From: Sporosarcina quadrami | GTDB taxonomy: Bacteria; Bacillota; Bacilli; Bacillales_A; Planococcaceae | NCBI RefSeq assembly: GCF_014836615.1 | Contig: NZ_JACSQN010000001.1 | Span: 62,001-126,000 of the forward strand | Reading direction: 5' to 3' | Length of the DNA stretch: 64,000 nucleotides | Shown here: positions 1 through 10,912 of the stretch, piece by piece | Layout: the number at the start of each line of letters is the position of its first letter | How positions within the stretch are numbered: position 1 is the first letter of the stretch | Notes under the pieces: generated by a model | The model's input: only the letters and a program-made list of their open reading frames with translations | What the model was told of the DNA's origin: nothing | The model's database searches: none | Translations under genes and position numbers: made by a program

Positions 1-45
1 CATGAGAAAATATACTTGTCATAAATGATTCGGAGGGTTTTTATA

Positions 46-1332
46 ATGTCAGTTAATTGGGAAAAACAAGAAGGTAATAAAGGGACACTTACAATCGAAG
101 TGCCAGCAGAGAAAGTGAACGCTGCAATTGATGAAGCATTCAAAAAAGTAGTAAAGAAAGTTCAGGCACCAGGATTCCGTAAAGGAAAGATGCCACGCAA
201 GATGTTCGAAAAAATGTATGGAGTAGAAGCTCTTTACAATGATGCACTTGATATCATCCTACCTGAAGCTTATAGCAACGCGCTTGATGAGTCTGGTGTT
301 GAACCGATTGCTCAACCAGATATCGAAATCGACGAAATGGAACAAGGTAAGGCGTTAGTATTCAAAGCGCATCTTACGTTGAAGCCAGAAGTGAAACTAG
401 GCGAATACAAAGGTCTTGAAGTGACACGTCAGGAAACTGAAGTGACAGATGAGGAGATCGATGAGCAGTTGAAAGAGCGTCAAGCTTCATTGGCTGAAAT
501 GGTCATTAAAGAAGACGGCGCTGTTGAAAACGGCGACACTGTTAACCTCGACTTTGAAGGATTCACTGATGGTGAAGCATTTGAAGGCGGAAAAGCTGAA
601 GGATACGACCTTGAAGTGGGTTCAGGTTCATTCATCCCTGGATTCGAAGAACAAGTTATAGGTCTTAAAACTGGCGAAGAGAAAGACGTAGAACTTACTT
701 TCCCAGAAGAATACCATGCAGCTGAACTTGCTGGTAAGCCAGCAGTATTCAAAGTGAAAATTAACGAAATCAAGTCAAAAGAAATTCCTGAACTAGATGA
801 TGAATTAGCTAAAGAAATCGACGAAGAAGTCGAAAGCCTTGAAGCACTTCGTACAAAGTTGAAGGAAAAAACGCTTGAAGAGAAGAAATCAGCTTCTGAA
901 ACAGCACTTCGCGACGACTTAGTAGAAGCTGCTGCAAGAAACGCTGAAGTAGACATCCCAGAAGTGATGATCGATGCTGAAGTCGACCGTATGATGGAAG
1001 AGTTTGGCCAACGTCTTCAAATGCAAGGCATGAACTTGGATCTATACTTCCAATTCTCAGGTCAAGACGAAAAAACGTTACGTGACCAAATGAAAGACGA
1101 CGCTACTAACCGTGTGCGTGTTTCCTTGACACTTGAAGCAATCGGCGCTGCTGAAGATATTAAAGTTGAAGAAGCGGATATTAACACCGAACTTGAAAAA
1201 ATGTCCGAGCAATTCGGCATGGAAATCGAGCAGATTAAACAGACATTGGGCGGAACGAAAGTTCTTGAAAATGACTTGCGCTTCAACAAGACGGTAGAAT
1301 TCCTTGTTGAGAACGCAAAAATTGCTGAATAA
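46..1332 (+). CDS. tig: Trigger factor, ribosome-bound chaperone and prolyl isomerase
   Basis: Trigger factor binds the ribosome exit tunnel and shelters nascent chains. The 428-residue length is normal for the family. The ribosome-docking signature GFRKGK lies at residues 43-48 of the N-terminal domain. An FKBP-type peptidyl-prolyl isomerase domain follows at about 160-245 (with [18 protein letters not shown]), then the long helical C-terminal chaperone arms. I chose the ATG at 46 because CGGAGGG at 31-37 is well placed for it; the upstream in-frame ATG at 25 would add seven residues and has no ribosome-binding site. A hairpin terminator follows, so it is separated from clpX. The family assignment is secure. 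The promoter lies outside or at the very edge of the window. Confidence 0.97.
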   Translation: MSVNWEKQEGNKGTLTIEVPAEKVNAAIDEAFKKVVKKVQAPGFRKGKMPRKMFEKMYGVEALYNDALDIILPEAYSNALDESGVEPIAQPDIEIDEMEQGKALVFKAHLTLKPEVKLGEYKGLEVTRQETEVTDEEIDEQLKERQASLAEMVIKEDGAVENGDTVNLDFEGFTDGEAFEGGKAEGYDLEVGSGSFIPGFEEQVIGLKTGEEKDVELTFPEEYHAAELAGKPAVFKVKINEIKSKEIPELDDELAKEIDEEVESLEALRTKLKEKTLEEKKSASETALRDDLVEAAARNAEVDIPEVMIDAEVDRMMEEFGQRLQMQGMNLDLYFQFSGQDEKTLRDQMKDDATNRVRVSLTLEAIGAAEDIKVEEADINTELEKMSEQFGMEIEQIKQTLGGTKVLENDLRFNKTVEFLVENAKIAE

Positions 1333-1349
1333 GTAATAGTATGTATAAT

Positions 1350-1380
1350 ACAAGGTACGGCTTATCCGTACCTTGTTTTT
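1350..1380 (+). terminator. Intrinsic terminator after tig
   Basis: An 11-bp inverted repeat (ACAAGGTACGG / CCGTACCTTGT) with a short CTTAT loop runs into a T-rich tract. It lies 18 bases past the tig stop. Confidence 0.85.
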
Positions 1381-1427
1381 AATAGGGGAAAATAAGCCTT
1401 TCAAAAAAGATGCTAAGTTCTAATTAG

Positions 1428-1456
1428 TTGATTATAACGGAGTAATCTTGTAATAT
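1428..1456 (+). promoter_or_regulatory. Candidate sigma-A promoter of clpX
   Basis: TTGATT at 1428-1433 and TAATAT at 1451-1456 are separated by 17 bp. Transcription would start near 1463, about 18 bases before the clpX ATG. This is by eye only. No CtsR or CIRCE-like repeat was seen here. Confidence 0.5.
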
Positions 1457-1480
1457 TGGGACTTGATAGGGGTGAGCTTG

Positions 1481-2743
1481 ATGTTTAAATTCAATGATGA
1501 AAAAGATAATTTAAGTTGTTCTTTCTGTGGGAAAACACAAGATCAGGTGAGAAAGCTTGTCGCTGGTCAAGGTGTTTATATTTGTGATGAATGTGTTGAA
1601 TTATGTGCGGAAATCGTTGAGGAGGAAGTTGGGCTTGAAGAGAACTTCGAACTGAAGGACGTTCCGAAACCACGCGAAATCCAAGGCATCCTCGATGAAT
1701 ATATTATTGGTCAAGACAGAGCTAAAAAGTCATTAGCAGTAGCTGTTTACAACCACTACAAGCGTATCAATACAAACAGTAAAGTCGATGATGTTGAAAT
1801 TGCGAAGTCGAATATTGTTCTTATCGGTCCTACTGGTAGCGGTAAAACACTTTTGGCTCAAACGTTGGCGCGTATTCTAGACGTTCCTTTCGCAATTGCT
1901 GATGCAACTTCATTGACAGAAGCAGGTTATGTCGGAGAAGACGTCGAGAACATTCTTTTGAAACTTATCCAGGCGGCTGATTTTGATATTGAGCGCGCTG
2001 AAAAAGGCATTATTTATATTGATGAAATTGATAAAGTAGCACGTAAATCTGAAAATGCATCAATCACTCGTGATGTATCCGGTGAAGGTGTACAACAAGC
2101 ATTGCTTAAGATTCTTGAAGGTACAGTCGCAAGCGTTCCACCTCAAGGCGGACGTAAACATCCTCACCAGGAATTCCTTCAAATCGACACAACGAACATT
2201 TTGTTCATCGTTGGTGGTGCATTCGATGGCATGGAAGAGATCATTAAACGCCGTACAGGTCAGAAAGTGATTGGTTTCGGTACTGAAATCGAGAAAGCTG
2301 AAGAAGAAACATCTTTACTTTCAAAACTCATTCCTGAAGATTTACAGCGTTTCGGTTTAATCCCTGAATTCATCGGACGTCTTCCAGTAATTGCGACTTT
2401 GGAGCAACTTAGTGAAGATACGTTGTTACAGATTTTAACAGTTCCGAAAAACGCAATCGTCAAGCAGTACCAAAAGATGGTCGAGCTAGATGGTGTGGCA
2501 CTTCGTTTTGAAGAAGAAGCACTTATTGAAATTGCTAAAGAAGCGATCGTCCGTAAAACTGGGGCACGTGGATTGCGATCCATCATTGAAAACATTATGT
2601 TGGATATTATGTACGAACTTCCTTCACTCGATGAAGTTACTGAGTGCGTCATTACAAAAGATTCCGTGCTGAAAAAATCCAGTCCGATTCTTTATAAGGA
2701 AGACGGCACTGAATTCAATCTCGATCCAGAGAAGACGGCTTGA
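1481..2743 (+). CDS. clpX: ClpX, ATPase subunit of the ClpXP protease
   Basis: ClpX is the AAA+ unfoldase that recognises substrates and threads them into ClpP. The 420 residues match the family length. The N-terminal zinc-binding domain has Cys13, Cys16, Cys35 and Cys38. Walker A GPTGSGKT is at 116-123, the pore loop GYVG at 149-152 and Walker B IIYIDEID at 177-184. The start is the ATG at 1481, with AGGGGTGAG at about 1467-1475; an upstream in-frame TTG at 1463 is not needed. clpP is not in this window. The tig-clpX order is the usual Bacillales one. Confidence 0.97.
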   Translation: MFKFNDEKDNLSCSFCGKTQDQVRKLVAGQGVYICDECVELCAEIVEEEVGLEENFELKDVPKPREIQGILDEYIIGQDRAKKSLAVAVYNHYKRINTNSKVDDVEIAKSNIVLIGPTGSGKTLLAQTLARILDVPFAIADATSLTEAGYVGEDVENILLKLIQAADFDIERAEKGIIYIDEIDKVARKSENASITRDVSGEGVQQALLKILEGTVASVPPQGGRKHPHQEFLQIDTTNILFIVGGAFDGMEEIIKRRTGQKVIGFGTEIEKAEEETSLLSKLIPEDLQRFGLIPEFIGRLPVIATLEQLSEDTLLQILTVPKNAIVKQYQKMVELDGVALRFEEEALIEIAKEAIVRKTGARGLRSIIENIMLDIMYELPSLDEVTECVITKDSVLKKSSPILYKEDGTEFNLDPEKTA

Positions 2744-2871
2744 GAATTGGAGGAATGAAGCTGACTCCGGTGATGCGATTTAATCGCTCGTCGGTTGTCG
2801 GCTTTTTCCACCTTATAAGATTTACTATTTAGCACATACATAACATACGAACTTTTGGAGGTGACTTCAGC

Positions 2872-5196
2872 ATGTCAAAACATAAGAAATTGAACGTACC
2901 CTTATTGCCATTGCGCGGTATTCTTGTTTATCCTAAAATGGCCTTACATATAGATGTTGGACGAGAACGATCGATCTTCGCAATTGAGCATGCAATAGCA
3001 AATGGCAATCTCATCATGCTAGCTTCACAAAAGGATACTAGCGTGGAACATCCTGAAGCGGAAGATTTATACGAAATTGGTTTGTTGGCACATGTTAAAT
3101 CACTAACAAAGTTAAACAATGGTACATATCGTTTGGCTATCGAAGGAATTAGCAGAGGATTGTGGTCCAATTATGAAGAAGCTGACCTCTATCCTGTTGT
3201 AGATGTTAAAGCATTTGTTGAAGATGATGAAGCAGATATGGATAGCATCGCTTTAATGCGGACACTGCTTTCCTATTTCGAAAAATACATGGGTTATTCA
3301 GCGAAAGTATCACAGGAAACATTCGATTCCATTTCGACTATCGAGGAACCTGGCAGGTTGGCGGATACAATTGCATCGCATTTGCCATTAAAACTAGCAG
3401 CGAAACAAGAAATCCTTGAAATGATAAATATTAAAGAGCGTCTGGAATTTCTTATTAATAAACTACATGATGAGCAAGCAATTCTCGAACTTGAACGCAA
3501 AATCAATTTGCGTGTGAAAGAAGCGATGGAACGGACGCAAAAAGAATTTTATTTACGCGAGCAAATGAAGGCGATTCAAAAGGAGCTAGGAGACAAAGAC
3601 GGTAAGAACATAGAAGTCGTCGAGTTGACTGAAAAAATCGAGGAATCCGGTATGCCGCCAAATGTAAAAGAAGCGGCATATAGGGAGCTTGATCGTTATG
3701 AGAAAGCACACTCTGCATCTGCGGAAAGCGGAGTAATCCGGAACTATATTGACTGGCTAGTATCCCTTCCGTGGTCGGATGCATCAAAGGATCAGCTCGA
3801 TATCACCCGATCTGAGGAAATCCTTAATCGTGATCACGAGGGTTTGGAAACTGTTAAAGAGCGTATTCTTGAATACTTAGCTGTACGTCAAATGACGAAT
3901 TCACTTCGCGGTCCAATTCTTTGTTTGGATGGACCACCTGGCGTAGGAAAAACGTCGCTGGCGAGGTCTATTGCAGAATCATTAGGCCGTAAATTCGTCA
4001 GAATCTCACTTGGCGGCGTGCGTGATGAATCTGAAATACGTGGTCATCGTAGGACATACGTCGGCGCGATGCCTGGTCGGATTATTCAAGCGATGAAGAA
4101 AGCGGGGAAGATAAACCCTGTATTCTTATTGGATGAAATCGATAAGATGTCCAATGATTTCAGAGGCGACCCATCATCAGCGATGCTTGAAGTACTCGAT
4201 CCTGAACAAAACCACTCGTTCAGCGATCATTACATCGAAGAGCCTTATGACTTATCGGATGTTTTGTTCATTGCAACATCCAATGATCTCGGCGCGATCC
4301 CTGGACCCTTGCGAGATCGGATGGAAATCATTTCAATTCCCGGTTATACGGAAATGGAAAAGCGTGCAATCGCTAAAAACCATCTTATCCCGAAACAATT
4401 GAAAGAACACGGATTAACAAAATCCCAAGTTCGTTTCAACGACGAAGCGATTATGAATATAGTGAGATACTATACACGTGAAGCGGGTGTACGTGGATTA
4501 GAGCGTGAAATTGCGAGGATTTGTAGAAGAGCTGCCAAGCAAATCGTAACAGGCGAAAAAAAGAGCATTACAGTGAGTGCGAAAACGTTAGAAGTCTTGT
4601 TAGGCAAACGTAAACATAGTTATGGGCAAGCTGAAGAAAAGAATCAGATTGGCGTGGCAACAGGACTCGCCTATACAACTGTCGGTGGGGATACGTTACA
4701 AATCGAAGTATCACTCTCTCCAGGCAAGGGCAAACTCATTTTGACCGGTAAACTGGGAGATGTCATGAAAGAGTCTGCCCAAACAGCTTTATCGTATGTG
4801 CGTTCTAAAGCGGTACAGTTCAATATCGATCCTCACTTTTATGAATCGAACGACATCCATATACACGTCCCTGAAGGTGCTGTACCGAAAGATGGACCTT
4901 CCGCTGGAGTGACGATCGCAACTGCGCTCGTCTCTTCATTGACACAACGCCCTATTAAGCGCGAAATCGGCATGACGGGGGAAATTACGCTACGCGGTAG
5001 AGTACTTCCGATTGGCGGCGTGAAAGAAAAGTCCCTAAGTGCACATCGCGCTGGACTGACAACAATCATCTTACCAAAAGCGAACGAAAGAGATATAGAA
5101 GATATACCTGAAAGTGTACGTAGTGAGCTGACATTCAAGCTTGTTTCGGATGCTGAAGAAGTATTAGCAATCGCATTAGAGGAGGCTCCCGAATGA
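2872..5196 (+). CDS. lonA: LonA, ATP-dependent serine protease
   Basis: LonA degrades misfolded and regulatory proteins in the cytoplasm. The 774 residues have the classical order: an N-terminal substrate-recognition domain (about 10-200), a coiled-coil linker (about 205-260), an AAA+ module with Walker A GPPGVGKT at 354-361 and Walker B VFLLDEID near 417-424, and a C-terminal protease domain with the catalytic Ser677 (KDGPSAG) and Lys720 (GGVKEK) dyad. GGAGGTGA at 2857-2864 sets the ATG at 2872. The stop overlaps the engB start by 4 bp (ATGA), implying translational coupling. In B. subtilis a membrane LonB gene lies between clpX and lonA; here it is missing. Confidence 0.97.
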   Translation: MSKHKKLNVPLLPLRGILVYPKMALHIDVGRERSIFAIEHAIANGNLIMLASQKDTSVEHPEAEDLYEIGLLAHVKSLTKLNNGTYRLAIEGISRGLWSNYEEADLYPVVDVKAFVEDDEADMDSIALMRTLLSYFEKYMGYSAKVSQETFDSISTIEEPGRLADTIASHLPLKLAAKQEILEMINIKERLEFLINKLHDEQAILELERKINLRVKEAMERTQKEFYLREQMKAIQKELGDKDGKNIEVVELTEKIEESGMPPNVKEAAYRELDRYEKAHSASAESGVIRNYIDWLVSLPWSDASKDQLDITRSEEILNRDHEGLETVKERILEYLAVRQMTNSLRGPILCLDGPPGVGKTSLARSIAESLGRKFVRISLGGVRDESEIRGHRRTYVGAMPGRIIQAMKKAGKINPVFLLDEIDKMSNDFRGDPSSAMLEVLDPEQNHSFSDHYIEEPYDLSDVLFIATSNDLGAIPGPLRDRMEIISIPGYTEMEKRAIAKNHLIPKQLKEHGLTKSQVRFNDEAIMNIVRYYTREAGVRGLEREIARICRRAAKQIVTGEKKSITVSAKTLEVLLGKRKHSYGQAEEKNQIGVATGLAYTTVGGDTLQIEVSLSPGKGKLILTGKLGDVMKESAQTALSYVRSKAVQFNIDPHFYESNDIHIHVPEGAVPKDGPSAGVTIATALVSSLTQRPIKREIGMTGEITLRGRVLPIGGVKEKSLSAHRAGLTTIILPKANERDIEDIPESVRSELTFKLVSDAEEVLAIALEEAPE

Positions 5197-5774
5197 AAGT
5201 AAACAATGTAGAAATGATCATGAGCGCAGTAAGACCTGAACAATACCCAGATAACGGATTTCCGGAATTTGCACTAGCAGGACGTTCAAATGTAGGGAAA
5301 TCGTCATTCATCAATAAAATGATCGGCCGTAAAAGCCTAGCAAGAACATCTTCAAAGCCAGGTAAAACCCAAACATTGAACTTCTATAAAATCGAAGAAC
5401 AACTGTTTTTCGTAGACGTACCTGGTTACGGCTACGCTAAAGTCTCCAAATCAGAACGAGGAAAATGGGGCGGGATGATCGAGATGTATTTAACAGATCG
5501 CGAACAATTGCGAGCGGTTATCCAAATCGTCGACCTCCGTCACCCACCAAGCGTAGACGACTGTATTATGTACGACTTCCTTGGAGATTATGACATTCCG
5601 ACAATCATCATCGCTACAAAAGCCGATAAAATCCCTAAAGGCAAATGGGAAAAACATAAAAAAATCGTCAAAGACACATTGCACCTAAGAGCAGGAGACC
5701 CAATCATCCTCTTCTCTTCAGAAAAAGGAATGGGAATGGAAGAAGCCTGGAGAGAAATCGAAAGCAGAATGTGA
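5193..5774 (+). CDS. engB: EngB/YsxC, GTPase for 50S ribosome assembly
   Basis: This is a TrmE-Era-EngA-EngB-Septin family GTPase of 193 residues, required for late maturation of the large ribosomal subunit in B. subtilis. G1 GRSNVGKS is at residues 30-37, G3 is in DVPGYGYA near 73-80, and G4 is ATKADK near 141-146. It overlaps the end of lonA by 4 bp and is followed by a strong terminator, so lonA-engB is a two-gene unit, as in Bacillus (lonA-ysxC). Confidence 0.95.
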   Translation: MKVNNVEMIMSAVRPEQYPDNGFPEFALAGRSNVGKSSFINKMIGRKSLARTSSKPGKTQTLNFYKIEEQLFFVDVPGYGYAKVSKSERGKWGGMIEMYLTDREQLRAVIQIVDLRHPPSVDDCIMYDFLGDYDIPTIIIATKADKIPKGKWEKHKKIVKDTLHLRAGDPIILFSSEKGMGMEEAWREIESRM

Positions 5775-5790
5775 TAAAATGTTCCTACAC

Positions 5791-5827
5791 GAATCCGGAT
5801 GAAGCAAACGCTCTTCCGGATTTTGTT
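5791..5827 (+). terminator. Intrinsic terminator after engB
   Basis: Stem arms AATCCGGA and TCCGGATT are followed by TTGTTT. It closes the lonA-engB unit. Confidence 0.8.
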
Positions 5828-5923
5828 TGGATAATATACTTTATAATAATTCCAAAAACATCCAACAAACCCTTGATGGTTCAATAGTTAGTCACAATAA
5901 ATACCGAATAACACAAACAATTA

Positions 5924-5932
5924 TGTTATAAT
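5924..5932 (+). promoter_or_regulatory. Candidate extended -10 promoter of the hem operon
   Basis: TGTTATAAT is a perfect extended -10 element (TG-N-TATAAT). No good -35 hexamer is found 16-18 bp upstream. It is framed by an inverted repeat, AACAAT at 5916-5921 and ATTGTT at 5936-5941, a possible operator. Transcription would begin near 5939, about 30 bases before the hemA ATG. Confidence 0.5.
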
Positions 5933-5969
5933 TACATTGTTAAAAGAACGGGAGAGGTGTGAACACCCA

Positions 5970-7310
5970 ATGCATACAATCGTGGTAGGTGTAAACTACC
6001 GGACGGCTCCAGTAGAAATTAGAGAAAAACTCTCTTTTGTGGAAAATGACTTGCCAATAGCCATGCAACAACTCCAAAAAGAGAAAAGCATATTGGAGAA
6101 CATTATCATATCAACATGTAATCGTACTGAAATATACGCAGTGGCAGACCAAATCCATACAGGACGCTACTACGTCAAACGCTTTTTAGCCGACTGGTTC
6201 AAAATGGATCTAGAGGATCTGTCTCCTCACTTACTTATCTACGAAAATGACGGTGCAATTGAACATCTTATGAAAGTTGCAGCCGGGATCGATTCAATGG
6301 TGCTTGGCGAAACACAAATACTAGGTCAGGTACGTGACAGCTTCCTAAAAGCACAAGAAATCGGTACAACCGGAACGGTTTTCAATGAACTATTCAAAAA
6401 AGCCATTACACTCGCGAAACGTGCGCATTCTGAAACAGCAATCGCAGAAAATGCGGTATCCGTTTCCTATGCAGCAGTTGAACTTGGTAAGAAAATCTTC
6501 GGTTCATTGAACCATAAACATATAGCTATACTTGGAGCCGGGAAAATGGGCGAATTAGCGATTAAAAACTTGCATGGCAGCGGGGCAAAAAAAGTGACTG
6601 TTATTAATCGGACGCTTTCTAAAGCAGAAGAGATGGCTGCTCAGTTCGGAGGCATTGCGAAACCGATGCAAGAACTGCAATGCTCATTGCTTGAGGCGGA
6701 CATTTTAATTAGCTCAACAGGCGCAACGGACTTTGTCATTGACTTAGAAATGATGCAATTTGTTGAAAAGCTTCGTAAGGGCAAGCCTATATTCATGGTC
6801 GATATCGCGGTTCCACGTGATCTTGATCCTCGTATCGGTGATTTGCCGAACGTGTTCTTATATGATATCGATGACTTACAAGGTATTGTCGAAGCGAATT
6901 TAGCGGAAAGAAAGCGAGCTGCGGATGAAATCGGTTTGATGATTGAAGAGGAAATCGTTTTGTTCAAGGAATGGATTGCGACGCTTGGTGTCGTTCCGCT
7001 CATTTCCGCATTACGCGAAAAAGCGTCCCTTATTCAAAGTGAAACGATGGAAAGTATCGAAAATAAGATGCCAAATCTTACTGCTCGTGAAAAGAAGCTG
7101 TTGAACAAACATACAAAATCGATTGTGAACCAGTTGCTGAAAGATCCGATTTTGCAGGCGAAAGAGCTTGCGATGGACGATCAGGCAAGCGAGAAATTGG
7201 CATTGTTCAAAACCATTTTCGGTTTAGAAGAGCCAATTAGCAAGGTGAAACCGATAACAGAAACTCCGCAGACTTCTACAACGTATTCGCAGTCGGATCT
7301 GTCTTATTAA
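5970..7310 (+). CDS. hemA: Glutamyl-tRNA reductase, first step of haem synthesis
   Basis: HemA reduces glutamyl-tRNA(Glu) with NADPH to glutamate-1-semialdehyde, the committed step of C5-pathway tetrapyrrole synthesis. The 446 residues include the catalytic Cys50 in STCNRTE, the N-terminal [13 protein letters not shown] signature, a Rossmann NADPH domain with GAGKMGELA near 195-203, and a C-terminal dimerisation helix. GGGAGAGGTG before the ATG at 5970 decides the start; an upstream TTG at 5937 overlaps the promoter. It heads a six-gene hem operon in the Bacillus order. The C-terminal 25 residues are Thr/Ser-rich and look unconserved. Confidence 0.96.
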   Translation: MHTIVVGVNYRTAPVEIREKLSFVENDLPIAMQQLQKEKSILENIIISTCNRTEIYAVADQIHTGRYYVKRFLADWFKMDLEDLSPHLLIYENDGAIEHLMKVAAGIDSMVLGETQILGQVRDSFLKAQEIGTTGTVFNELFKKAITLAKRAHSETAIAENAVSVSYAAVELGKKIFGSLNHKHIAILGAGKMGELAIKNLHGSGAKKVTVINRTLSKAEEMAAQFGGIAKPMQELQCSLLEADILISSTGATDFVIDLEMMQFVEKLRKGKPIFMVDIAVPRDLDPRIGDLPNVFLYDIDDLQGIVEANLAERKRAADEIGLMIEEEIVLFKEWIATLGVVPLISALREKASLIQSETMESIENKMPNLTAREKKLLNKHTKSIVNQLLKDPILQAKELAMDDQASEKLALFKTIFGLEEPISKVKPITETPQTSTTYSQSDLSY

Positions 7311-7384
7311 GCTACAATGGCCAGGCTTAAAGAAAATATCTTTTCAATGTGCATATTCTTCATGTGAAAGGCAGAGGATGCATC

Positions 7385-8215
7385 ATGGCTGAAATTACAT
7401 TGGCGAGATTTCACGAAGTGATTGTCGTCCTTTATGCGGTGAGCATTGTATTTTATTTTATCGATTATTTAAATAAAAACAAGATTGCTCACCGTAGTGC
7501 ATTCTGGATTTTAATGGTCGTTTATATGATGCAGAGCGGCTCAATCGTCGCGCAATTGATGGAAACACAGAGATTGCCGATCCTTTCACTTTACGAAGGG
7601 ATCTATTTCTACACGTGGCTGCTCATTACGCTGTCTATGATTCTTCAATTGTTCACGAAAGTCGGATTTGCGGTGTTCTTTTTAAACGTCATCGGCTTCG
7701 TCTTCATGACAATCTATACATTTGCTCCTTATCAAATCGCGCATTCACCAATTGGAGAATCGCTTATTTCGGAATTATTGTTCATTCATATTACGTTTGC
7801 GATATTTTCCTATGCGGCATTTTCAATGGCAGCCGTTTTCGCAATTCTTTACTTGCTCGTTTATAGTTTATTAAAAAGAAAAAAATGGTCACAACAATTT
7901 GGCCGACTACCTTCACTGCAACTTTCACTCATTGGGATGAAAGCATCTATCTATACAGGAATTCCAGTTTTATTCATCAGTCTTGTCCTTGGAACGCAAT
8001 GGGCAATGGTCGCTCTCGATGAGTGGATGTTCACTGATGTGAAAATTATCGGTTCTTTCTTTTTAATCATCATTTATAGTTTAGTATTGTTTTTACAAAG
8101 AAGAGGTAAACTGACAGCGAACGATTTTGCTTGGGCGAACATCATCGCTTTTCTTTTTGTCATCATAAACTTCTTCCTCGGAAGTAAATTATCGCAATTC
8201 CATTTCTGGATATAA
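7385..8215 (+). CDS. hemX: HemX, CcsA-like integral membrane protein
   Basis: HemX is a polytopic membrane protein of the cytochrome-c-assembly (CcsA/CcmC) superfamily. In B. subtilis HemX lowers the HemA protein level; the mechanism there is also only partly known. The 276 residues contain about eight hydrophobic segments; the tryptophan in LVLGTQWAMVALDEW near 205-220 resembles the WWD-type loop of haem-handling CcsA proteins. AGAGGATG precedes the ATG at 7385; a longer reading from GTG at 7349 lacks support. It sits between hemA and hemC as in Bacillus. Confidence 0.88.
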   Translation: MAEITLARFHEVIVVLYAVSIVFYFIDYLNKNKIAHRSAFWILMVVYMMQSGSIVAQLMETQRLPILSLYEGIYFYTWLLITLSMILQLFTKVGFAVFFLNVIGFVFMTIYTFAPYQIAHSPIGESLISELLFIHITFAIFSYAAFSMAAVFAILYLLVYSLLKRKKWSQQFGRLPSLQLSLIGMKASIYTGIPVLFISLVLGTQWAMVALDEWMFTDVKIIGSFFLIIIYSLVLFLQRRGKLTANDFAWANIIAFLFVIINFFLGSKLSQFHFWI

Positions 8216-8248
8216 CGAACACATTCGTATTAAGAAAGGAAGATCATA

Positions 8249-9178
8249 TTGAGAAAAATCATCGTAGGTTCAAGAAGAAGTAAGCTTGCATTGACACAAA
8301 CCAATTGGTTCATCGATCAAATGAAAGCAGCAGGAGCTCCTTTTGAATTTGAAGTGAAGGAAATCGTCACGAAAGGTGACCAGATCGTCGACGTCATGCT
8401 GTCTAAAGTGGGCGGAAAAGGACTATTCGTCAAAGAGATCCAGCAAGCTTTATTCAACAAAGAAATCGATTTTGCAGTACATAGCATGAAAGATATGCCT
8501 GCAGTATTACCCGAAGGCTTATCAATCGGTTGCATTCCGCCCCGCGTCGATGCGCGTGATGCGTATATTGCAAATGACGGTGTTAAATTCATGGATCTTC
8601 CTGTAGGCGCTGTTGTCGGTACATCAAGTTTGCGTCGCAGTTCACAACTACTGTTGTTACGTCCAGATCTTGAAATTAAATGGATTCGTGGAAATATTGA
8701 TACAAGACTAAAAAAGATGCAAGACGGTGAATATGATGCCATCTTACTAGCGGCTGCAGGTTTAAAACGAATGGGTTGGAGCGAAGATATCGTGACGGAA
8801 TACATGTCTATCGAAGATTGCATTCCTGCTGTAGGACAAGGCGCTCTAGCGATTGAATGTCGTACTGATGACGTTGAACTATTGACTGAGCTTAAAAAAA
8901 TGTCCGACGATAAGACGTGGCGTGAAGTTGACGCAGAGCGTACATTCCTTTCCGAGATGGATGGCTCATGCCAAGTACCGATTGCAGGTTTTGCAACTAC
9001 TGTAGGCGATGAAATAACATTCACAGGGTATATTGCAACACCTGATGCACAGCAAGTATTCAAGAAAACCGTATCAGGAAAAGACCCTATAGAAGTTGGT
9101 AAAGCAGTTGCTAAAGTGTTACGAGCTGAAGGAGCTGCTGAAGTAATTGAGAAAGTGAAGGCAGAGATGGATGCCTGA
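8249..9178 (+). CDS. hemC: Hydroxymethylbilane synthase (porphobilinogen deaminase)
   Basis: HemC polymerises four porphobilinogen units into hydroxymethylbilane on a covalently attached dipyrromethane cofactor. The 309 residues show KDMP near 81-84, the GTSSLRR substrate-binding loop at 124-130 and the cofactor-bearing Cys241 in [11 protein letters not shown]. Translation starts at TTG 8249, with AAGAAAGGAAG at about 8231-8241. The last 8 bp overlap hemD, consistent with coupled translation. Confidence 0.96.
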   Translation: MRKIIVGSRRSKLALTQTNWFIDQMKAAGAPFEFEVKEIVTKGDQIVDVMLSKVGGKGLFVKEIQQALFNKEIDFAVHSMKDMPAVLPEGLSIGCIPPRVDARDAYIANDGVKFMDLPVGAVVGTSSLRRSSQLLLLRPDLEIKWIRGNIDTRLKKMQDGEYDAILLAAAGLKRMGWSEDIVTEYMSIEDCIPAVGQGALAIECRTDDVELLTELKKMSDDKTWREVDAERTFLSEMDGSCQVPIAGFATTVGDEITFTGYIATPDAQQVFKKTVSGKDPIEVGKAVAKVLRAEGAAEVIEKVKAEMDA

Positions 9179-9935
9179 AGAACAACCGTTACAAAGTGAA
9201 ACAGTCATCTTCACAGGAACGCTTAAATCTGTCGATGTATTCGACCTCGTTAAACAGTACGGGGGCGAGCCGTTTTCCTTTCCACTTATTCAAGTAGGGG
9301 AAATTGAAGACGTGTCCGATGAAAGCCAACTTCAACAATGCAACCGTTACGACTGGCTAATTTTCACGAGTCAGAGTGCAGTTCGTTCATTTCATTCGAA
9401 AATGGAGAGGTATGGTGTGACAGCAGAAGCCATTTCATCTAAAATTGCGGCAGTCGGCACACAGACAGCGGGAGCTCTTGAGAAAATAGGTTTCCAAGTG
9501 GAATTCATACCGACTATCTTCAGCGCGGATGTATTTGTGGAACAGTTTAAACCAGAGGGATCATGCATGTTGAATGTACTGTTTCTAAGAGGAACACTTG
9601 CAGGAAGTATCATACGAGAAGAATTGCCTTTTCGTGTTGAAGAATGGACAGTATACGAAACAGTAGCTAAACCCGATTCAATTATTTCGATTGTTGAATT
9701 GTTGAAGAAACGGAAATCATGCACATTGTTGTTTGCAAGTCCGTCAGCTGTCCATGTTTTTGAAGAAGGCGCAGTACCGATAGTCGGTTGGGAAGGTTAT
9801 ACGATCGGAGCAATCGGACATGTTACTGCTAAAGCGTTACTAGAAGCGGGTGCCGCAGTCGACGTAACACCACAGACATATACTTTAAAGGACCTTGTCG
9901 ATGCATTGGCGAGGCGAAAGGAAGAGATCCAATGA
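9171..9935 (+). CDS. hemD: Uroporphyrinogen-III synthase
   Basis: HemD cyclises hydroxymethylbilane with inversion of ring D to give uroporphyrinogen III. The family is poorly conserved in sequence. The 254-residue length, the two alternating alpha/beta halves, [11 protein letters not shown] near 62-72, [11 protein letters not shown] near 185-195 and [10 protein letters not shown] near 208-217 all fit. It begins inside the hemC 3' end (8-bp overlap) and itself overlaps hemB by 4 bp. Position in the hem operon makes the assignment firm. Confidence 0.92.
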   Translation: MPEEQPLQSETVIFTGTLKSVDVFDLVKQYGGEPFSFPLIQVGEIEDVSDESQLQQCNRYDWLIFTSQSAVRSFHSKMERYGVTAEAISSKIAAVGTQTAGALEKIGFQVEFIPTIFSADVFVEQFKPEGSCMLNVLFLRGTLAGSIIREELPFRVEEWTVYETVAKPDSIISIVELLKKRKSCTLLFASPSAVHVFEEGAVPIVGWEGYTIGAIGHVTAKALLEAGAAVDVTPQTYTLKDLVDALARRKEEIQ

Positions 9936-10912
9936 GCAACTATCAATTTCGACGTAATCGCCGTCTGCGTAATTCCAACACATTGCGCTCGATGGTAAGG
10001 GAAACCGTTTTACAAAAAGAGGACTTCATCTATCCGATCTTTGTCATCGAAGGTGAAAACGTTAAAAATGAAATTAGTTCAATGCCGGGTATATTCCAAT
10101 TATCGCTTGACAAGCTGCTTGAAGAAGTGGAAGAAGTCGTATCACTTGGGATTCCATCCGTACTGCTATTTGGTATTCCAAAAGAGAAAGATGCTGTCGG
10201 AACAGGTGCTTATGATGATGAAGGAATCGTACAGCTCGCAACGAAGTTGATCAAAAAAGAGTATCCTGAACTTGTTGTCATTGCAGATACGTGTCTTTGC
10301 GAATATACGGATCATGGGCATTGCGGTGTTGTTCATGGGGAAAATGTCTTGAATGACCCATCTCTAGAGTTGTTAGTGAAAACGGCAGTAAGCCAAGCGA
10401 AGGCAGGTGCGGATATTATCGCTCCATCGAACATGATGGACGGTTTTGTCATTTCGATCCGTCAAGGCCTTGACGCTGCAGGCTTTGAACATATCCCGAT
10501 TATGTCTTACGCTGTTAAATATGCTTCTGCTTATTACGGACCTTTCCGTGACGCTGCTGATTCGGCTCCCCAATTTGGAGACCGTAAGACCTACCAGATG
10601 GATCCGGCAAATCGAATGGAAGCGCTTCGCGAGGCGGAATCTGATGTAGTAGAAGGTGCGGATTTCCTTATCGTCAAGCCGGCATTATCTTACTTGGACA
10701 TTATGCGTGACGTGAAAAACAATGTATTGTTGCCTATCGTCGCTTATAATGTAAGTGGTGAATATTCAATGGTGAAAGCAGCCGCTCAAAACGGTTGGAT
10801 CAATGAAAAGCAAATTGTACTCGAAACATTAACAAGTATGAAACGCGCAGGCGCAGACCTCATCATGACATACCATGCAAAAGACGCTGTGCGTTGGCTG
10901 GAGGAGAAATGA
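9932..10912 (+). CDS. hemB: Delta-aminolevulinic acid dehydratase (porphobilinogen synthase)
   Basis: HemB condenses two 5-aminolevulinate molecules into porphobilinogen. The 326-residue TIM-barrel protein keeps the zinc ligands Cys121, Cys123 and Cys131 ([14 protein letters not shown]) and the two active-site lysines, Lys196 (MSYAVKYAS) and Lys249 (LIVKPA). The cysteine set indicates a zinc-dependent rather than magnesium-only enzyme. The start codon overlaps the hemD stop; the stop is immediately followed by the hemL ATG. Confidence 0.97.
   Translation: MSNYQFRRNRRLRNSNTLRSMVRETVLQKEDFIYPIFVIEGENVKNEISSMPGIFQLSLDKLLEEVEEVVSLGIPSVLLFGIPKEKDAVGTGAYDDEGIVQLATKLIKKEYPELVVIADTCLCEYTDHGHCGVVHGENVLNDPSLELLVKTAVSQAKAGADIIAPSNMMDGFVISIRQGLDAAGFEHIPIMSYAVKYASAYYGPFRDAADSAPQFGDRKTYQMDPANRMEALREAESDVVEGADFLIVKPALSYLDIMRDVKNNVLLPIVAYNVSGEYSMVKAAAQNGWINEKQIVLETLTSMKRAGADLIMTYHAKDAVRWLEEK

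Noticed and set aside
2775..2787. Hairpin GCGATT/AATCGC after clpX as a terminator
   Set aside because: The stem is short and the T run lies more than 20 bases further on, so I could not support termination.
5926..5940. Complete PerR box at the hemA promoter
   Set aside because: Only the left half TTATAAT matches; the right half-site ATTATAA is not present, so I report an inverted repeat instead.
8317..9063. Open frame of 248 codons on the minus strand across hemC
   Set aside because: It is antisense to a fully recognisable hydroxymethylbilane synthase, Ser-rich as expected from mirrored codons, and has no ribosome-binding site.
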